The notes below the pieces were generated by a model. It was not told the DNA's origin. It ran no database searches and saw only the letters and a program-made list of their open reading frames with translations. Source: Candidatus Competibacteraceae bacterium (lineage in GTDB: Bacteria > Pseudomonadota > Gammaproteobacteria > Competibacterales > Competibacteraceae). From it: a stretch of 64,000 bases of DNA. How positions within the stretch are numbered: the first letter of the stretch is position 1; each line of letters begins with the position of its first letter. Location of the stretch: contig JADJQQ010000029.1 of the NCBI GenBank assembly GCA_016712625.1, positions 372,001 to 436,000 of the forward strand, written 5' to 3'. The translations under genes and the position numbers were made by a program. Of the stretch, positions 46,204-55,770 are shown one piece after another.

Positions 46204-46959
46204 TTATAAAGATGACGTTCCAACATAAATTAACTGCAACCCAGTTAACAGCAGACCAATTTGGGCAATTCGATAAAACCAGGTTTGATCGAAGCGCCGA
46301 TGCAGCCACAACCCTAACCACACGCCAAACGGAACCAGTGGAACTAATAGCAGACTGGTGACGAGGTTTGCGGCCGAAAATTGGCCCAATCCAGCGTAAG
46401 GCAACAGTTTGACGGCGTTAGTCACCAAGAAGAACAGATTGATCGTAGCCACATACACCGTTTTATCCAGACGTTGTGGCAGCAAAAACATCATAACCGG
46501 CGGACCGCCCGCATGTGCTAGGAAACTGGTAAATCCCGATACCGCTGACCATAGCACCCCTTTAGGAACAGAGGGCGCCGCTGGTTTTTGAGAAGCTGCG
46601 AAACCGCTCAGGTTAGTCAGCGCGAACAACACAGCAAGCGCCCCGATCAACAGACGAATGACATTTTCAGAGAGCAAGCCAAACGATAGGGTGCCAGCCA
46701 CCACCCCGATCAAACCGCCTGGCAATAGGATACGAATATTGGCGCTATCCCATTGTCGCCAGTAAGGTTTAAGCCCAACCCAATCCATCAGGCATAACAC
46801 CGGCAGCATGATGGCAGCCGCTTGCACCGGCGAAATCGCCAGCGCCATCAGCGGCACCGCCAAACCGCCCAACGCGCCGCCAAATCCACCCTTGGAAATA
46901 CCCGTCAACAACACGGCGGGAATCGCGCAAAGGTAGAATAAAGGTTCGGTGATGAGCAT
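46204..46959 (-). CDS. TSUP-family membrane transporter (TauE/SafE)
   Basis: A 251-residue protein with about seven to eight hydrophobic helices and two repeats of the TSUP pattern: AVLLTGISKGGFGGALGGLAVPL near the N-terminus and VSGFTSFLAHAGGPPVMMFLLP in the middle. Members export sulfite, sulfoacetate or related anions, or are uncharacterised permeases. GGAG precedes the start. The neighbour on the same strand is the sugar dehydrogenase gene, 43 bases upstream of this start; no shared function is evident. Confidence 0.85.
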   Translation of the reverse strand: MLITEPLFYLCAIPAVLLTGISKGGFGGALGGLAVPLMALAISPVQAAAIMLPVLCLMDWVGLKPYWRQWDSANIRILLPGGLIGVVAGTLSFGLLSENVIRLLIGALAVLFALTNLSGFAASQKPAAPSVPKGVLWSAVSGFTSFLAHAGGPPVMMFLLPQRLDKTVYVATINLFFLVTNAVKLLPYAGLGQFSAANLVTSLLLVPLVPFGVWLGLWLHRRFDQTWFYRIAQIGLLLTGLQLIYVGTSSL

Positions 46960-47002
46960 GCTTTCTCCAAAGTTTACAGCGCGTGTTTGTCAGCGGGCCC
47001 GC

Positions 47003-48142
47003 TCATTCAGATACGAATTTGAGCAGCCGCCCGCCAGCATAATCACTCAGATACAGCTCACCGGCTTCATCCTCCCCAAAGCTGGAAATCAGCACAGCGG
47101 ATTCTAGCAATAGCTCACTGATCCAGCTGCCGTTTACCAGACGAGCCGCCCAAATCCGCCCACTGCCAAAATCGCCATAGACGTAACGTCCAACCAGCTC
47201 CGGCAGTTGTGAACCGCGATAGACATAGCCGCCCGTGATGGATCGGCCCAGATCATGACTGTATTCAAGTACTGGCCCTGTCAGCGTTCCGTCGTCGCAG
47301 TCGTTGGCGGGATTGAAGCAATACCGTCCCTCCATCCGCCGCCAGCCATAATTCTCTCCGCCGGGACTGCCAGCGGATTGAAAGTTCACTTCTTCCCAGT
47401 GGCTCTGGCCCACATCAGCCACATACAAATCCCCAGTCGCTCGGTCGAAACTGAACCGCCAGGGATTGCGTAGACCGAGCGCCCAGATTTCCGGACGGAT
47501 TTCAGTGCGGGTTGTAAAGGGATTGTCGGCGGGAATGCGATAAGGCCGCCGGTTGATGTCGATGCGCAATAATTTGCCCAACAGCGTGCCGCCATCTTGC
47601 GCCCGATTTTCTGGGTCGCCACTACCGCCGCCATCGCCCATGGCAATATAGAGGAAACCGTCCGGCCCAAATTGCAGTTGCCCGCCATTATGATTGGCGT
47701 AAGGCTGCGTTACGGCCAGCACCCGGCGTTCGCTACCGGCAAGCGCTAGGCTGGGCCGTCGGTGCGAGGCGCGGAAACGGGAAACGACGGTATTTCCTTC
47801 CAGATCGGTGTAATTGACGAAGAACCAGCGATTTCTGGCAAAATTCGGGTGAAAAGCAATGCTCAGTAACCCCCGTTCGCCGCCGCTGCCTACCCGATCG
47901 CGAATATCTAGAAACGGTTGCGGCAACCCTTGCGATCCATGAAAGATCACTACCTGCCCATCTTGTAAAGCTACAAACAACCGCCCGGAGCCATCCCCGG
48001 CATGAGTGATCGCGACCGGCCGCGCCAAGCCGCTCGCCACTTCTCGTAGCGCGATTCTGGCGTCTGCGAACGGCAGCCAGCCGCACAATAGAACGACGCT
48101 CAACAACCCGCGATAGCTGCTCGAAAGGATGCGGTGACCCAT
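47003..48142 (-). CDS. PQQ-dependent aldose/sorbosone-type sugar dehydrogenase
   Basis: A 379-residue secreted six-bladed beta-propeller of the GSDH family. Signal peptide (LLSVVLLCGWLPFADA), then LARPVAITHAGDGSGRLFV, GLLSIAFHPNFARNRWFFVNY, YANHNGGQLQFGPDGFLYIAMGD, LRNPWRFSFDRATGDLYVADV and YGDFGSGRIWAA. Family members such as soluble aldose dehydrogenases oxidise sugars with PQQ or lack the cofactor; the His and Arg of the propeller centre look present. It acts in the periplasm. Divergent from the alpha/beta hydrolase gene. Confidence 0.82.
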   Translation of the reverse strand: MGHRILSSSYRGLLSVVLLCGWLPFADARIALREVASGLARPVAITHAGDGSGRLFVALQDGQVVIFHGSQGLPQPFLDIRDRVGSGGERGLLSIAFHPNFARNRWFFVNYTDLEGNTVVSRFRASHRRPSLALAGSERRVLAVTQPYANHNGGQLQFGPDGFLYIAMGDGGGSGDPENRAQDGGTLLGKLLRIDINRRPYRIPADNPFTTRTEIRPEIWALGLRNPWRFSFDRATGDLYVADVGQSHWEEVNFQSAGSPGGENYGWRRMEGRYCFNPANDCDDGTLTGPVLEYSHDLGRSITGGYVYRGSQLPELVGRYVYGDFGSGRIWAARLVNGSWISELLLESAVLISSFGEDEAGELYLSDYAGGRLLKFVSE

Positions 48143-48180
48143 GGCGATATCCTCTATGCTTGGTGGAGCTTTTGATAAGC

Positions 48181-49035
48181 ATGATCGCTATTCGAGAATT
48201 TTGCCGCCGAGTCATACCGATGCCCGCCAACTTTTCCACCGATTGCTCGTTACTCGACCGGCCGGAAGTGCTGGCCTGTCTGTTTTATCCGCGCCCTGGC
48301 TTCAGCCGAGGTTCTTTAGCGAATGCGCCAGATTTATCCATTGCCGTAGCGGAAGACGTGGTGGTGGGAGGGCGTGGCTATTTGGCCGATCCGGCGGGAA
48401 CCAACATCCTGTTCTTTCACGGCAACGGTGAAATCGTCCAGGACTACGACGACATTGGCGCTTTCTATGTGGCGCGCGGGATCAATTTTATCGCGGTCGA
48501 TTATCGAGGCTACGGCCGATCCACTGGCCGGCCCACTGCCTCGACTCTGCTGGCTGACAGCCATGTCATTCTCGGTTTCATCGCGAACTGGCTGAAACAG
48601 CAAGATCACACGGGGCCGCTGCTTGTGATGGGTCGCTCGCTCGGCAGCGCCTCGGCCTTGGAGCTGGCCTGCCATGATGCGGGCTTGATTGACGGCCTGA
48701 TTCTCGAAAGCGCCTTCGCGCATACCGGCCCCCTGCTGGGTCGGATTGGTGTCGAGCTCGCGCTCATCCGTGGTTTCGACGAACAGCGGGGGTTTCGGCA
48801 GTTGGATAAGATTCGGGCTTTTGCCAAACCCACCTTGCTAATCCATGCCGAACAAGATCACCTGATTCCATTTGCCGACGGCCAAGCGCTGTACGACGCC
48901 AGTCCGGCTCCGGACAAGCACCTCCTGAAAATTCCTCGCGCGGACCATAACACGCTTTTCGCTGTCGGATGGCGCGCGTATCTGGATTCGGTCGAAGCGT
49001 TTGCCCATCCACTGCGGTTCCGCCTTACGCCTTAA
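48181..49035 (+). CDS. Alpha/beta hydrolase
   Basis: About 284 residues. Oxyanion region ILFFHGNGE, nucleophile motif GRSLG (in LLVMGRSLGSASALEL), acid region LLIHAEQDHLIPF and catalytic His in PRADHNTLF. It is similar to the BEM46/YfhR-like hydrolases. Start choice is uncertain: ATG 48181 has GGAG 13 bases away; ATG 48220 and TTG 48160 are alternatives. Substrate unknown. Confidence 0.8.
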   Translation: MIAIREFCRRVIPMPANFSTDCSLLDRPEVLACLFYPRPGFSRGSLANAPDLSIAVAEDVVVGGRGYLADPAGTNILFFHGNGEIVQDYDDIGAFYVARGINFIAVDYRGYGRSTGRPTASTLLADSHVILGFIANWLKQQDHTGPLLVMGRSLGSASALELACHDAGLIDGLILESAFAHTGPLLGRIGVELALIRGFDEQRGFRQLDKIRAFAKPTLLIHAEQDHLIPFADGQALYDASPAPDKHLLKIPRADHNTLFAVGWRAYLDSVEAFAHPLRFRLTP

Positions 49036-49158
49036 ATTCTTATCGTGGCTCGGTCGCTGTCGGTTGCGCTCAGTGGCGTGTTTGGGTGGAATGCCTGCCC
49101 GGATCGGCGCAAAATGTCCGCACGCTGACCTGTGCTGAGCTGAATGAGATGAGTAACC

Positions 49159-50394
49159 GTGACTGAGCTAAAAGTGGAAGTAGACGCCAGCGAACTAGGA
49201 TTCGACGCCAAGCGGCTCCGTCGGATCGACGCGCATTTTACGCGTTACGTGGACGAGGGACGGCTATCAGGCTGGCTGATTCTGGTGAGCCGGGCTGGCA
49301 AAATCGCTTATCTTGGCCTATGCGGCCAGCGGGATTTGGAGTCGGGAGCGCCGGTTCAGACTGACACGCTGTTCCGTATCTACTCCATGACTAAACCCAT
49401 CACCGCCGTGGCGGCGATGATGCTGTACGAAGAAGGCGCGTTCGAACTGAAAGATCCGGTCAGCCGGTTCATTCCAGCTTTTGCCGATGCGCGCGTCTAC
49501 CGCAGCGGATCGGCGTTAAAACCGGTCACCGAGTCGCTTGCCGAACCGATGCGGATTTGGCACTTGCTCACCCATACCGCTGGCCTCACTTATGGTTTCC
49601 ACCATGCTCACCCCGTGGATACACTCTATCGGGCGGCTGGCTTTGAATGGGGACCGCCGGACGGTATCGACCTTGCCGGCTGTTGTAACACTTGGGCCGG
49701 ACTGCCTTTGTTGTTCCAACCGGGCGCTGAATGGAACTATTCGGTGGCTAGCGACGTGCTCGGCCGAGTGGTTGAGGTCATCTCCGGCCTCAGCCTCGAT
49801 CAGTTTTTCGCGGAGCGTATTTTCCAACCCTTGGGGATGTCTGATACGCATTTTTGGGTACCGGACGAGAAGAGTGATCGCTTGGCGGCGCTCTATTCGC
49901 CGCAACCGGCCACTTTGCGCGCGGTTCGCAACGAGGCGATGGGCCGGGTGTGGCGGCAATGCCCGCTTTGTTGCCTGGGGGGCGATGGCCTGATTTCCAG
50001 CGCCGCCGACTACCATCGCTTTACCCAAATGCTGCTGCGCGGCGGCGAGCTGGACGGCGTTCGGCTGTTGAGCAATCGGACGCTACGCTACATGACTCGC
50101 AATCACCTGCCGGGCGGGGTTGATCTCGAAAGCTTCGGCCGGCCGTTGTTCGCTGAAACCACGTTTGACGGCATCGGTTACGGACTGGGCTTTTCAGTGG
50201 TGCTTAATCCGGTCGCCAACAAGGTGCTATCGTCTTCTGGCGAGTTCGCTTGGGGTGGCGCCGCCAGCACGGCCTTTTGGGTGGATCCTACCGAAAACAT
50301 CACCGCCCTGCTGTTTACGCAGCTGTTCCCATCCAGCACCCATCCGCTCCGTTCCCAACTCCGGCAACTGGTTTATCAAGCGTTGGTCGATTAG
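49159..50394 (+). CDS. Class C beta-lactamase-like serine hydrolase
   Basis: A 411-residue serine hydrolase with the SxxK motif SMTK (Ser76, Lys79), a YSVAS element at the second motif position and ICxxGxx-like C-terminal GEFAWGGAASTAFW. This resembles EstB-type esterases and other non-lactamase members. No signal peptide is seen, so it is probably cytoplasmic, unlike AmpC. GTG-free ATG start at 49159 follows a 120-base gap. The azlC gene follows 11 bases later in the same direction. Confidence 0.8.
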   Translation: MTELKVEVDASELGFDAKRLRRIDAHFTRYVDEGRLSGWLILVSRAGKIAYLGLCGQRDLESGAPVQTDTLFRIYSMTKPITAVAAMMLYEEGAFELKDPVSRFIPAFADARVYRSGSALKPVTESLAEPMRIWHLLTHTAGLTYGFHHAHPVDTLYRAAGFEWGPPDGIDLAGCCNTWAGLPLLFQPGAEWNYSVASDVLGRVVEVISGLSLDQFFAERIFQPLGMSDTHFWVPDEKSDRLAALYSPQPATLRAVRNEAMGRVWRQCPLCCLGGDGLISSAADYHRFTQMLLRGGELDGVRLLSNRTLRYMTRNHLPGGVDLESFGRPLFAETTFDGIGYGLGFSVVLNPVANKVLSSSGEFAWGGAASTAFWVDPTENITALLFTQLFPSSTHPLRSQLRQLVYQALVD

Positions 50395-50405
50395 CGCGTT
50401 AACCC

Positions 50406-51095
50406 ATGTCCCTTTCCGCTTTGCAGGAATTTTTGGCCGGCGCGCGCGCGCTGGTGCCGCTGTTGGTCGGCGTCGCGCCATTCGGTATGATCTACGGCGT
50501 ACTAGCCCTGGCCAATGGGCTGACGCCAGCCGCGGTGCTAGCAATGTCAACGATCCTGTTTGCTGGCTCCGCGCAATTGCTGTTTTGCCAGCTGGTGGGG
50601 GCCGGCGCTCCGGCCGCGGTCGTGGTCGCCGAGGTGGGGCTGCTCAACCTGCGCCACGCGCTGTATAGCGCCGCGCTGGCCCCGCGTCTGACCCATCTGC
50701 CGCGCCGCTGGAAACTGCTACTGGCTTATCTGTTGACCGATGAAGTCTTCGCCGCCATCAGCCAGCAAGAAGCGAAAAGCGAATCCAGCCCCCATCGGCA
50801 TTGGTTTTATCTGGGGGCGGGTCTGGCCTTATGGGGCGGCTGGCAACTGTCCACCGCCGCCGGGGTGTTGCTGAGCGCTCGCTTACCCACGAGTTGGCCG
50901 CTGGATTTCGCCCTGCCATTGACCTTCATCGCCATTGTGGTGCCGCTGATTCGCGATGGGGCAATGCTGCTGGCGGCGCTGGTTGCTGGAACAGTGGCTG
51001 TCCTGGTGGCGGGCTTGCCGTTCAAGCTAGGGTTGCTGGTCGCCGCCTTGGCTGGAATGGCGGCTGGCTGGTTGGTTGCCGGACGCGCCCGATGA
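50406..51095 (+). CDS. azlC: AzlC-family branched-chain amino acid exporter, large subunit
   Basis: A 229-residue membrane protein: ARALVPLLVGVAPFGMIYG, STILFAGSAQLLFCQLVGAGAP, LLNLRHALYSAALAPRL and DEVFAAISQQE, the family pattern. AzlC and AzlD together export branched-chain amino acids. Its stop overlaps the azlD start (ATGA at 51092-51095). Ordinary gene of the core region. Confidence 0.9.
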   Translation: MSLSALQEFLAGARALVPLLVGVAPFGMIYGVLALANGLTPAAVLAMSTILFAGSAQLLFCQLVGAGAPAAVVVAEVGLLNLRHALYSAALAPRLTHLPRRWKLLLAYLLTDEVFAAISQQEAKSESSPHRHWFYLGAGLALWGGWQLSTAAGVLLSARLPTSWPLDFALPLTFIAIVVPLIRDGAMLLAALVAGTVAVLVAGLPFKLGLLVAALAGMAAGWLVAGRAR

Positions 51096-51409
51096 ACGTT
51101 TGGCTGATAATGGTAGCCTGCGGTCTGGTGACGTTCGCCTTGCGGCTGTCATTTATCGCCGCCGAGGGGCGAGTGACTTTTCCTCGCTGGTTCCGGCTGA
51201 TACTGCCGTTTGTGCCGGTCGCCACCCTGACCGCGTTGGTGGCGCCGGAACTGCTGCTGTCACAAGGCGCGCTGTGGTTATCGTGGCGTAATCCCCGGCT
51301 GGTCGCGGGAGTGATTGCCGTCCTGATCGCCGCCATCACTCGTAGTGTGCTCTGGACGCTGGTTGGCGGCTTCGCCGTGCTGGCGTTGTGGTCTCTGATG
51401 CTGGGGTAG
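51092..51409 (+). CDS. azlD: AzlD-family exporter, small subunit
   Basis: A 105-residue, four-helix membrane protein: WLIMVACGLVTFALRLSFIA, FPRWFRLILPFVPVATLTAL, LVAGVIAVLIAAITRSVLWT. The length and TFALR motif fit AzlD. Translation is coupled to azlC through a four-base overlap. Confidence 0.9.
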   Translation: MNVWLIMVACGLVTFALRLSFIAAEGRVTFPRWFRLILPFVPVATLTALVAPELLLSQGALWLSWRNPRLVAGVIAVLIAAITRSVLWTLVGGFAVLALWSLMLG

Positions 51410-51514
51410 GTTGGCTAAGGCGATAGGACCATCAATGCTAACGACACCACTGATAGGTTCGTCGCACGCTATTTTTAAAATCGAACTTACATTGCTTCTC
51501 AGGATAAATTCAAC

Positions 51515-52744
51515 ATGCAACCCGTAGTGAAGTCCGCCAAGCTAGCTAACGTCTGCTATGACATTCGAGGGCCGGTGCTGGCGCGCGCCAAACAGATGGA
51601 AGATGAAGGCCAACGGATCACCAAGCTCAATATCGGCAACCCGGCGCCATTTGGCTTTTTGGCGCCCGACGAACTGGTGCAGGACGTGATCCACAACCTG
51701 CCGGAGGCTTCCGGTTATTGCGACTCGAAAGGCTTGTTCGCCGCCCGCAAGGCGATCATGCATTACACCCAAGAGAAACTTATTCCTGGCGTGCAAGTTG
51801 ATGATATCTATATTGGTAATGGCGTCTCCGAGCTGATCGTCATGACCTTGCAGGCTTTGCTCAATAACGGCGACGAGGTATTGATTCCAGCCCCGGATTA
51901 TCCGCTGTGGACCGCCGCCGTGAGCCTGTCGGGCGGCACGCCGCGCCATTATTTGTGCGATGAACAATCCAATTGGTTGCCGGATTTGGATGATATTCGC
52001 GGCAAAATCACACCGACTACCCGCGCCATCGTCGTGATCAATCCGAACAACCCCACCGGCGCCCTGTACCCGGTGGAGTTACTGGCGCAAATCATCGAGA
52101 TCGCCCGCCAGCACCAACTCATCATTTATGCCGATGAGATTTATGACAAGGTGCTTTACGACGGCATGCAGCATACTTCGTTGGCCTCGCTGGCGGATGA
52201 TGTGCTGTGCCTGACCTTTAATGGGCTGTCGAAAAACTATCGGGCTTGTGGTTATCGCGCTGGCTGGGTGGTGGTATCGGGCGAAAAAAGCCACGCCCAG
52301 GATTACATCGAGGGTCTCACCATTCTCGCTTCGATGCGGCTGTGCGCGAACGTGCCGGCGCAGTATGCGATTCAGACCGCGCTCGGCGGCTATCAGAGCA
52401 TCGGCGATCTGGTGTTGCCCACCGGGCGGTTGGGCAAGCAACGTGATCTGGCCTTAGAGCTGCTGACGGCGATTCCTGGCGTCAGCTGCGTCAAGCCCAA
52501 GGCCGCGCTTTACATGTTCCCGCGGCTCGATCCAAAAATTTATCCCATCGCCGACGACCAGCAGTTCGTGCTCGAATTATTGCTGGAAGAAAAGGTGCTG
52601 CTGGTGCAGGGCACTGGCTTTAATTGGCCGCGGCCTGACCATCTGCGGGTCGTGTTTTTACCGCACGAGGACGATCTGGTCGATGCCATCGGGCGTTTTG
52701 GCCGCTTTTTGGAGCGTTACCGCAAACGTCACCACAGCAGTTGA
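51515..52744 (+). CDS. alaA: Alanine-type aminotransferase (AlaA)
   Basis: A 409-residue PLP-dependent class I aminotransferase. KLNIGNPAPFGFLAPDEL, GYCDSKGLFAARKAIMHY, YIGNGVSELIVMTLQALL, PNNPTGALYP, IYADEIYDKVLY, and the PLP lysine Lys240 in FNGLSKNYRACGYRAGW. The sequence follows enterobacterial AlaA (glutamate-pyruvate aminotransferase) closely. It links pyruvate and alanine metabolism. A 105-base gap precedes it. Confidence 0.9.
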   Translation: MQPVVKSAKLANVCYDIRGPVLARAKQMEDEGQRITKLNIGNPAPFGFLAPDELVQDVIHNLPEASGYCDSKGLFAARKAIMHYTQEKLIPGVQVDDIYIGNGVSELIVMTLQALLNNGDEVLIPAPDYPLWTAAVSLSGGTPRHYLCDEQSNWLPDLDDIRGKITPTTRAIVVINPNNPTGALYPVELLAQIIEIARQHQLIIYADEIYDKVLYDGMQHTSLASLADDVLCLTFNGLSKNYRACGYRAGWVVVSGEKSHAQDYIEGLTILASMRLCANVPAQYAIQTALGGYQSIGDLVLPTGRLGKQRDLALELLTAIPGVSCVKPKAALYMFPRLDPKIYPIADDQQFVLELLLEEKVLLVQGTGFNWPRPDHLRVVFLPHEDDLVDAIGRFGRFLERYRKRHHSS

Positions 52745-53069
52745 TGGATGCACGCCGCTCCTTCCCTCGCCACCGAGGGGAGCCATCCAGCCGGTCGGTT
52801 TGAACCGGCCATTTTGGCCATCCGAACTTTTATTGGTTCTTAGGAAGCGTTCCCCCAACTAAGACAAAGGAGCATGAGCAATCAATTCAAAGCCTTGCTG
52901 TTCGTTTTTCAAAATTGAGCTGGTTGGCATGGAACCCGCTTAGTACGGCTTATCATCGGATCGATCACGCGCATCGACCTGAATTCCGCGTCTGGATCCT
53001 GGTAATCGAGAGATCAGCGTACCTGCCGACATCGCCCTATTTAGCAAGCTTTTACAGGAGCCCATAGCC
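52745..53069. other. Intergenic region with hairpins and a repeated segment
   Basis: No gene supported. Just after alaA are hairpins CCCTCG/CGAGGG (52764-52779) and GCCGGT/ACCGGC (52790-52809), possibly ending transcription. Bases 52801-52823 recur almost identically at 56651-56674. The rest shows nothing recognisable. Confidence 0.5.
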
Positions 53070-53279
53070 ATGAGTTGGTCTATTAATTTCCATGCCGACG
53101 AGGATCAAAAAGTGACGGTGGAAGCGGACTGGCAGGGACCAGGAGATTACCAGCTCCGCCGGCTGGACGGCGAAATCACCGCGCTCGGCTCCTGCCAGAC
53201 CCCTGAGGACATGCTGAATGCCTTGCTGGACGCCGATTGGTCGCCTGCGTTGGAGGGCGCGCGACTCGAACCGGTCTAG
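53070..53279 (+). CDS. Small acidic protein, unknown
   Basis: 69 residues (MSWSINFHADEDQKVTVEAD), rich in acidic and tryptophan residues, predicted soluble. CAGGAG lies upstream of the ATG with good spacing, and codon use looks like the neighbours. No family recognised. Confidence 0.55.
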   Translation: MSWSINFHADEDQKVTVEADWQGPGDYQLRRLDGEITALGSCQTPEDMLNALLDADWSPALEGARLEPV

Positions 53280-53387
53280 CAATTCAATCTGGTGCGTCAG
53301 AGCGCGCGAGATTGCTTGGGAGCCACTTTTGCTGCTTGCGCGGTTGGATTCCCCTAAGCGGTAACTTCTTTTCACCAGGACGCTCAC

Positions 53388-53963
53388 ATGACTCGCCCGA
53401 TCAGCCGTTATCCTATTCCCGCCCTCGACGATCTGCCCGACGATATTCGCGCCCGGATTCTGGATGTTCAGGAAAAAACCGGCTTTATTCCCAACGTCTT
53501 CCTAGGGTTGGCTCATCGACCGGATGAATTTCGCGCCTTTTTCGCCTATCACGATGCCCTGATGGAGAAAGAGAGCGGCTTGAGCAAGGCCGAGCGAGAA
53601 ATGATCGTGGTGGCGACCTCGAATGCGAATCAGTGCCACTATTGCGTGATCGCTCATGGCGCTATTTTGCGGGTTCGCGCCAAGAATCCCCTGATTGCCG
53701 ATCAGGTCGCCGTCAACTATCGCAAGGGTGATTTGACCCCGCGCCAGATCGCCATGCTCGACTTCGCGTTGAAAATTTCCCAGGAAGCCTACCTGGTTAA
53801 TGAGGCTGATTTCCAGAACTTGCGCGCTCACGGTTTTACCGATGCCGATATTTGGGATATTGGCGCTATCGCCGGGTTTTTCGCGATGTCCAACCGCCTG
53901 GCCAACATGATGAGCCTGCGCCCCAACGACGAATTTTATCTGTTGGGCCGACTGCCGAAATAA
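53388..53963 (+). CDS. AhpD-like/carboxymuconolactone decarboxylase-family peroxidase-related protein
   Basis: A 191-residue helical protein: DVQEKTGFIPNVFLGLAHRP, LSKAEREMIVVATSNANQCHY with the CxxC pair CHYC followed by the proton-relay His, VNYRKGDLTPRQIAMLDFAL and DIWDIGAIAGFFAMSNRLANM. This is the uncharacterised peroxidase-related (YciW/AhpD-like) group. Probably a thiol-dependent peroxidase or reductase. The FAD oxidoreductase gene follows 29 bases later. Confidence 0.85.
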   Translation: MTRPISRYPIPALDDLPDDIRARILDVQEKTGFIPNVFLGLAHRPDEFRAFFAYHDALMEKESGLSKAEREMIVVATSNANQCHYCVIAHGAILRVRAKNPLIADQVAVNYRKGDLTPRQIAMLDFALKISQEAYLVNEADFQNLRAHGFTDADIWDIGAIAGFFAMSNRLANMMSLRPNDEFYLLGRLPK

Positions 53964-53992
53964 ACATAGAGCGCCGTTTGATTCCCCCGGTC

Positions 53993-55096
53993 ATGGAAAC
54001 GGTCGATACCGTAGTCATCGGGGCTGGCGTGGTGGGCTTGGCGGTGGCGCGCGAGCTGGCGCTAGCTGGTTGCGAGGTACTGATTTTAGAAGCGCTGGAG
54101 CGGTTCGGCACGCAAACCTCATCGCATAACTCCGAGGTCATCCACGCCGGGTTGTACTACCCGACCGGCTCACTCAAGGCCCGTTTATGCGTGCGGGGCA
54201 AAGAGCGGCTGTATCGCTACTGCGCGGAACGCGGCATCGCGCACCGACGGATCGGTAAGCTGCTCGTGGCCTGTGACGAGTCAGAATTACCAGCCTTGGC
54301 GGGCTACGCCCAGCGCTCCGCCGCCAACGGCGTACCGCTCCAGCCGCTCGCCGCCGCTGAAATTCGCCATCTGGAACCGGCCGTGCGCGCGGTCGCTGGC
54401 CTGTATTCTGAATCGACCGGCATTCTCGATAGCCACGGCTTCATGTTGGCGCTGTTGGGCGATGCCGAGCAGGCGGGAGCGACGCTGGTCACCCATACGC
54501 CGGTCGTGGCGGGGCGAATCGAACCCGATGGCATCGTCTTACGCACCGGCGGAGAAGAGCCGTTCGAATTGCGTTGCCGTCGCTTGGTCAATTCAGCGGG
54601 CCTGCGGGCGCAGGCGCTGGCGCGGTGTCTGGTCGGTTTTCCAAAGCAACGAATACCGCCGACCTTTTACGCCAAGGGTCATTACTTCACTCTAACCGGA
54701 TCATCGCCGTTTCAGCATTTGGTTTATCCGATGCCAGATCACAGCGGCCTGGGGATTCACGTCACACTGGATCTGAGTGGTCAGTGCAAGTTTGGGCCGG
54801 ATGTGAGCGGCTGGCCCTCGGTCCCGGATTACCGTTTTGAAATGGGTCTGGATGCTAAATTTTATCGGGCTATCCGCCGCTATTATCCCGATTTGCCAGA
54901 GGGCGCGTTACAGCCCGGCTATACCGGTATTCGCCCCAAAGTGAGCGGACCGACTGAACCCGCTGGCGATTTCATTCTTCAGGGGCAATCCAGTCACGGC
55001 GTAAGCGGATTGGTCAATCTCTTTGGGATCGAGTCACCAGGATTAACCGCCTCCTTAGCCATTGCCCAGCAAGTGGTGGAAGATTTGAACGGCTGA
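53993..55096 (+). CDS. FAD-dependent oxidoreductase (L-2-hydroxyglutarate oxidase-like)
   Basis: A 367-residue DAO-family enzyme. FAD-binding VVIGAGVVGLAVARELALAG at the N-terminus, SHNSEVIHAGLYYPTGSLKA, GILDSHGFMLALLGDAE, RLVNSAGLRAQALA, and the C-terminal GYTGIRPKVSGP and QGQSSHGVSGLVNLFGIESP. This pattern matches LhgO/L2HGDH-type proteins. The ATG at 53993 is chosen; the longer frame overlaps the AhpD-like gene. It would oxidise L-2-hydroxyglutarate or a related 2-hydroxy acid. Confidence 0.83.
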   Translation: METVDTVVIGAGVVGLAVARELALAGCEVLILEALERFGTQTSSHNSEVIHAGLYYPTGSLKARLCVRGKERLYRYCAERGIAHRRIGKLLVACDESELPALAGYAQRSAANGVPLQPLAAAEIRHLEPAVRAVAGLYSESTGILDSHGFMLALLGDAEQAGATLVTHTPVVAGRIEPDGIVLRTGGEEPFELRCRRLVNSAGLRAQALARCLVGFPKQRIPPTFYAKGHYFTLTGSSPFQHLVYPMPDHSGLGIHVTLDLSGQCKFGPDVSGWPSVPDYRFEMGLDAKFYRAIRRYYPDLPEGALQPGYTGIRPKVSGPTEPAGDFILQGQSSHGVSGLVNLFGIESPGLTASLAIAQQVVEDLNG

Positions 55097-55101
55097 GATG
55101 C

Positions 55102-55770
55102 CTAAAGCGCTGGATTTAAGGCTGGAGCGCCCGGTTCCGGCCCCACATAGCCGCCGACGCCAAATTTTAGACCCAACTCCTTGGCGAGCGTGGGAAGCAA
55201 TGCTTCCAGATTCTTGCCAGGGCAAAGCGTCTTTCCCGGCGCAAAGTCGCCGTGGCCGGCCAAATGCGTGAGAGGGTATTTCCGCATCAGTGCTTGAATC
55301 AGCCATTTCAGCCGAACCCTCTGTTCGGTGGCAGGTTCGATGATTTCGTAGTTTCCCATCAAGGCGATCCCCAGAGTGCCGGCGTTATGGCCAGCGACAT
55401 GCGCGCCATGCGTGGCCAGGCTGCGACCTTCGTAAATGCGTCCTTCTCCGTCGATCACAAAATGATAGCCGATGTCCAGAAAGCCTCGCTGGTGCATGTG
55501 CACGGATTGAATATCGCGCGGCCCTTCCGAGAGCAGCATGGCGGAATGATGCACGACCACGGTGTTAAATACTTCAGGGTCTTGATCGGGTTCCAGGCGC
55601 GGATCGGCCTGCTCCGCGCCCCATTCCGCGCGGGAAATAATTTTAGGCGGTCCGAGATCAGGGGCGGGCCAAAATTGATCATAGGAAAAAAATACAAGGC
55701 CAATCGCGGCGAAACCCGCGATCCATTTAAACAGTCCGCGACCGGAAAAATGGCCGACGCTGATCAGCAT
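55102..55770 (-). CDS. Membrane-anchored N-acetylmuramoyl-L-alanine amidase (Amidase_2)
   Basis: A 222-residue protein with one N-terminal transmembrane helix (LFKWIAGFAAIGLVFFSYD), then an Amidase_2/PGRP domain: ISRAEWGAEQADPRLEPD, VVHHSAMLLSEG (first zinc His), YHFVIDGEGRIYEGRSLATH, HVAGHNAGTLGIALMGNYE and HGDFAPGKTLCPGKNLEALL (last His and Cys). It cleaves the amide bond between muramic acid and the stem peptide. It converges with the FAD oxidoreductase gene, five bases apart. Confidence 0.88.
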   Translation of the reverse strand: MLISVGHFSGRGLFKWIAGFAAIGLVFFSYDQFWPAPDLGPPKIISRAEWGAEQADPRLEPDQDPEVFNTVVVHHSAMLLSEGPRDIQSVHMHQRGFLDIGYHFVIDGEGRIYEGRSLATHGAHVAGHNAGTLGIALMGNYEIIEPATEQRVRLKWLIQALMRKYPLTHLAGHGDFAPGKTLCPGKNLEALLPTLAKELGLKFGVGGYVGPEPGAPALNPAL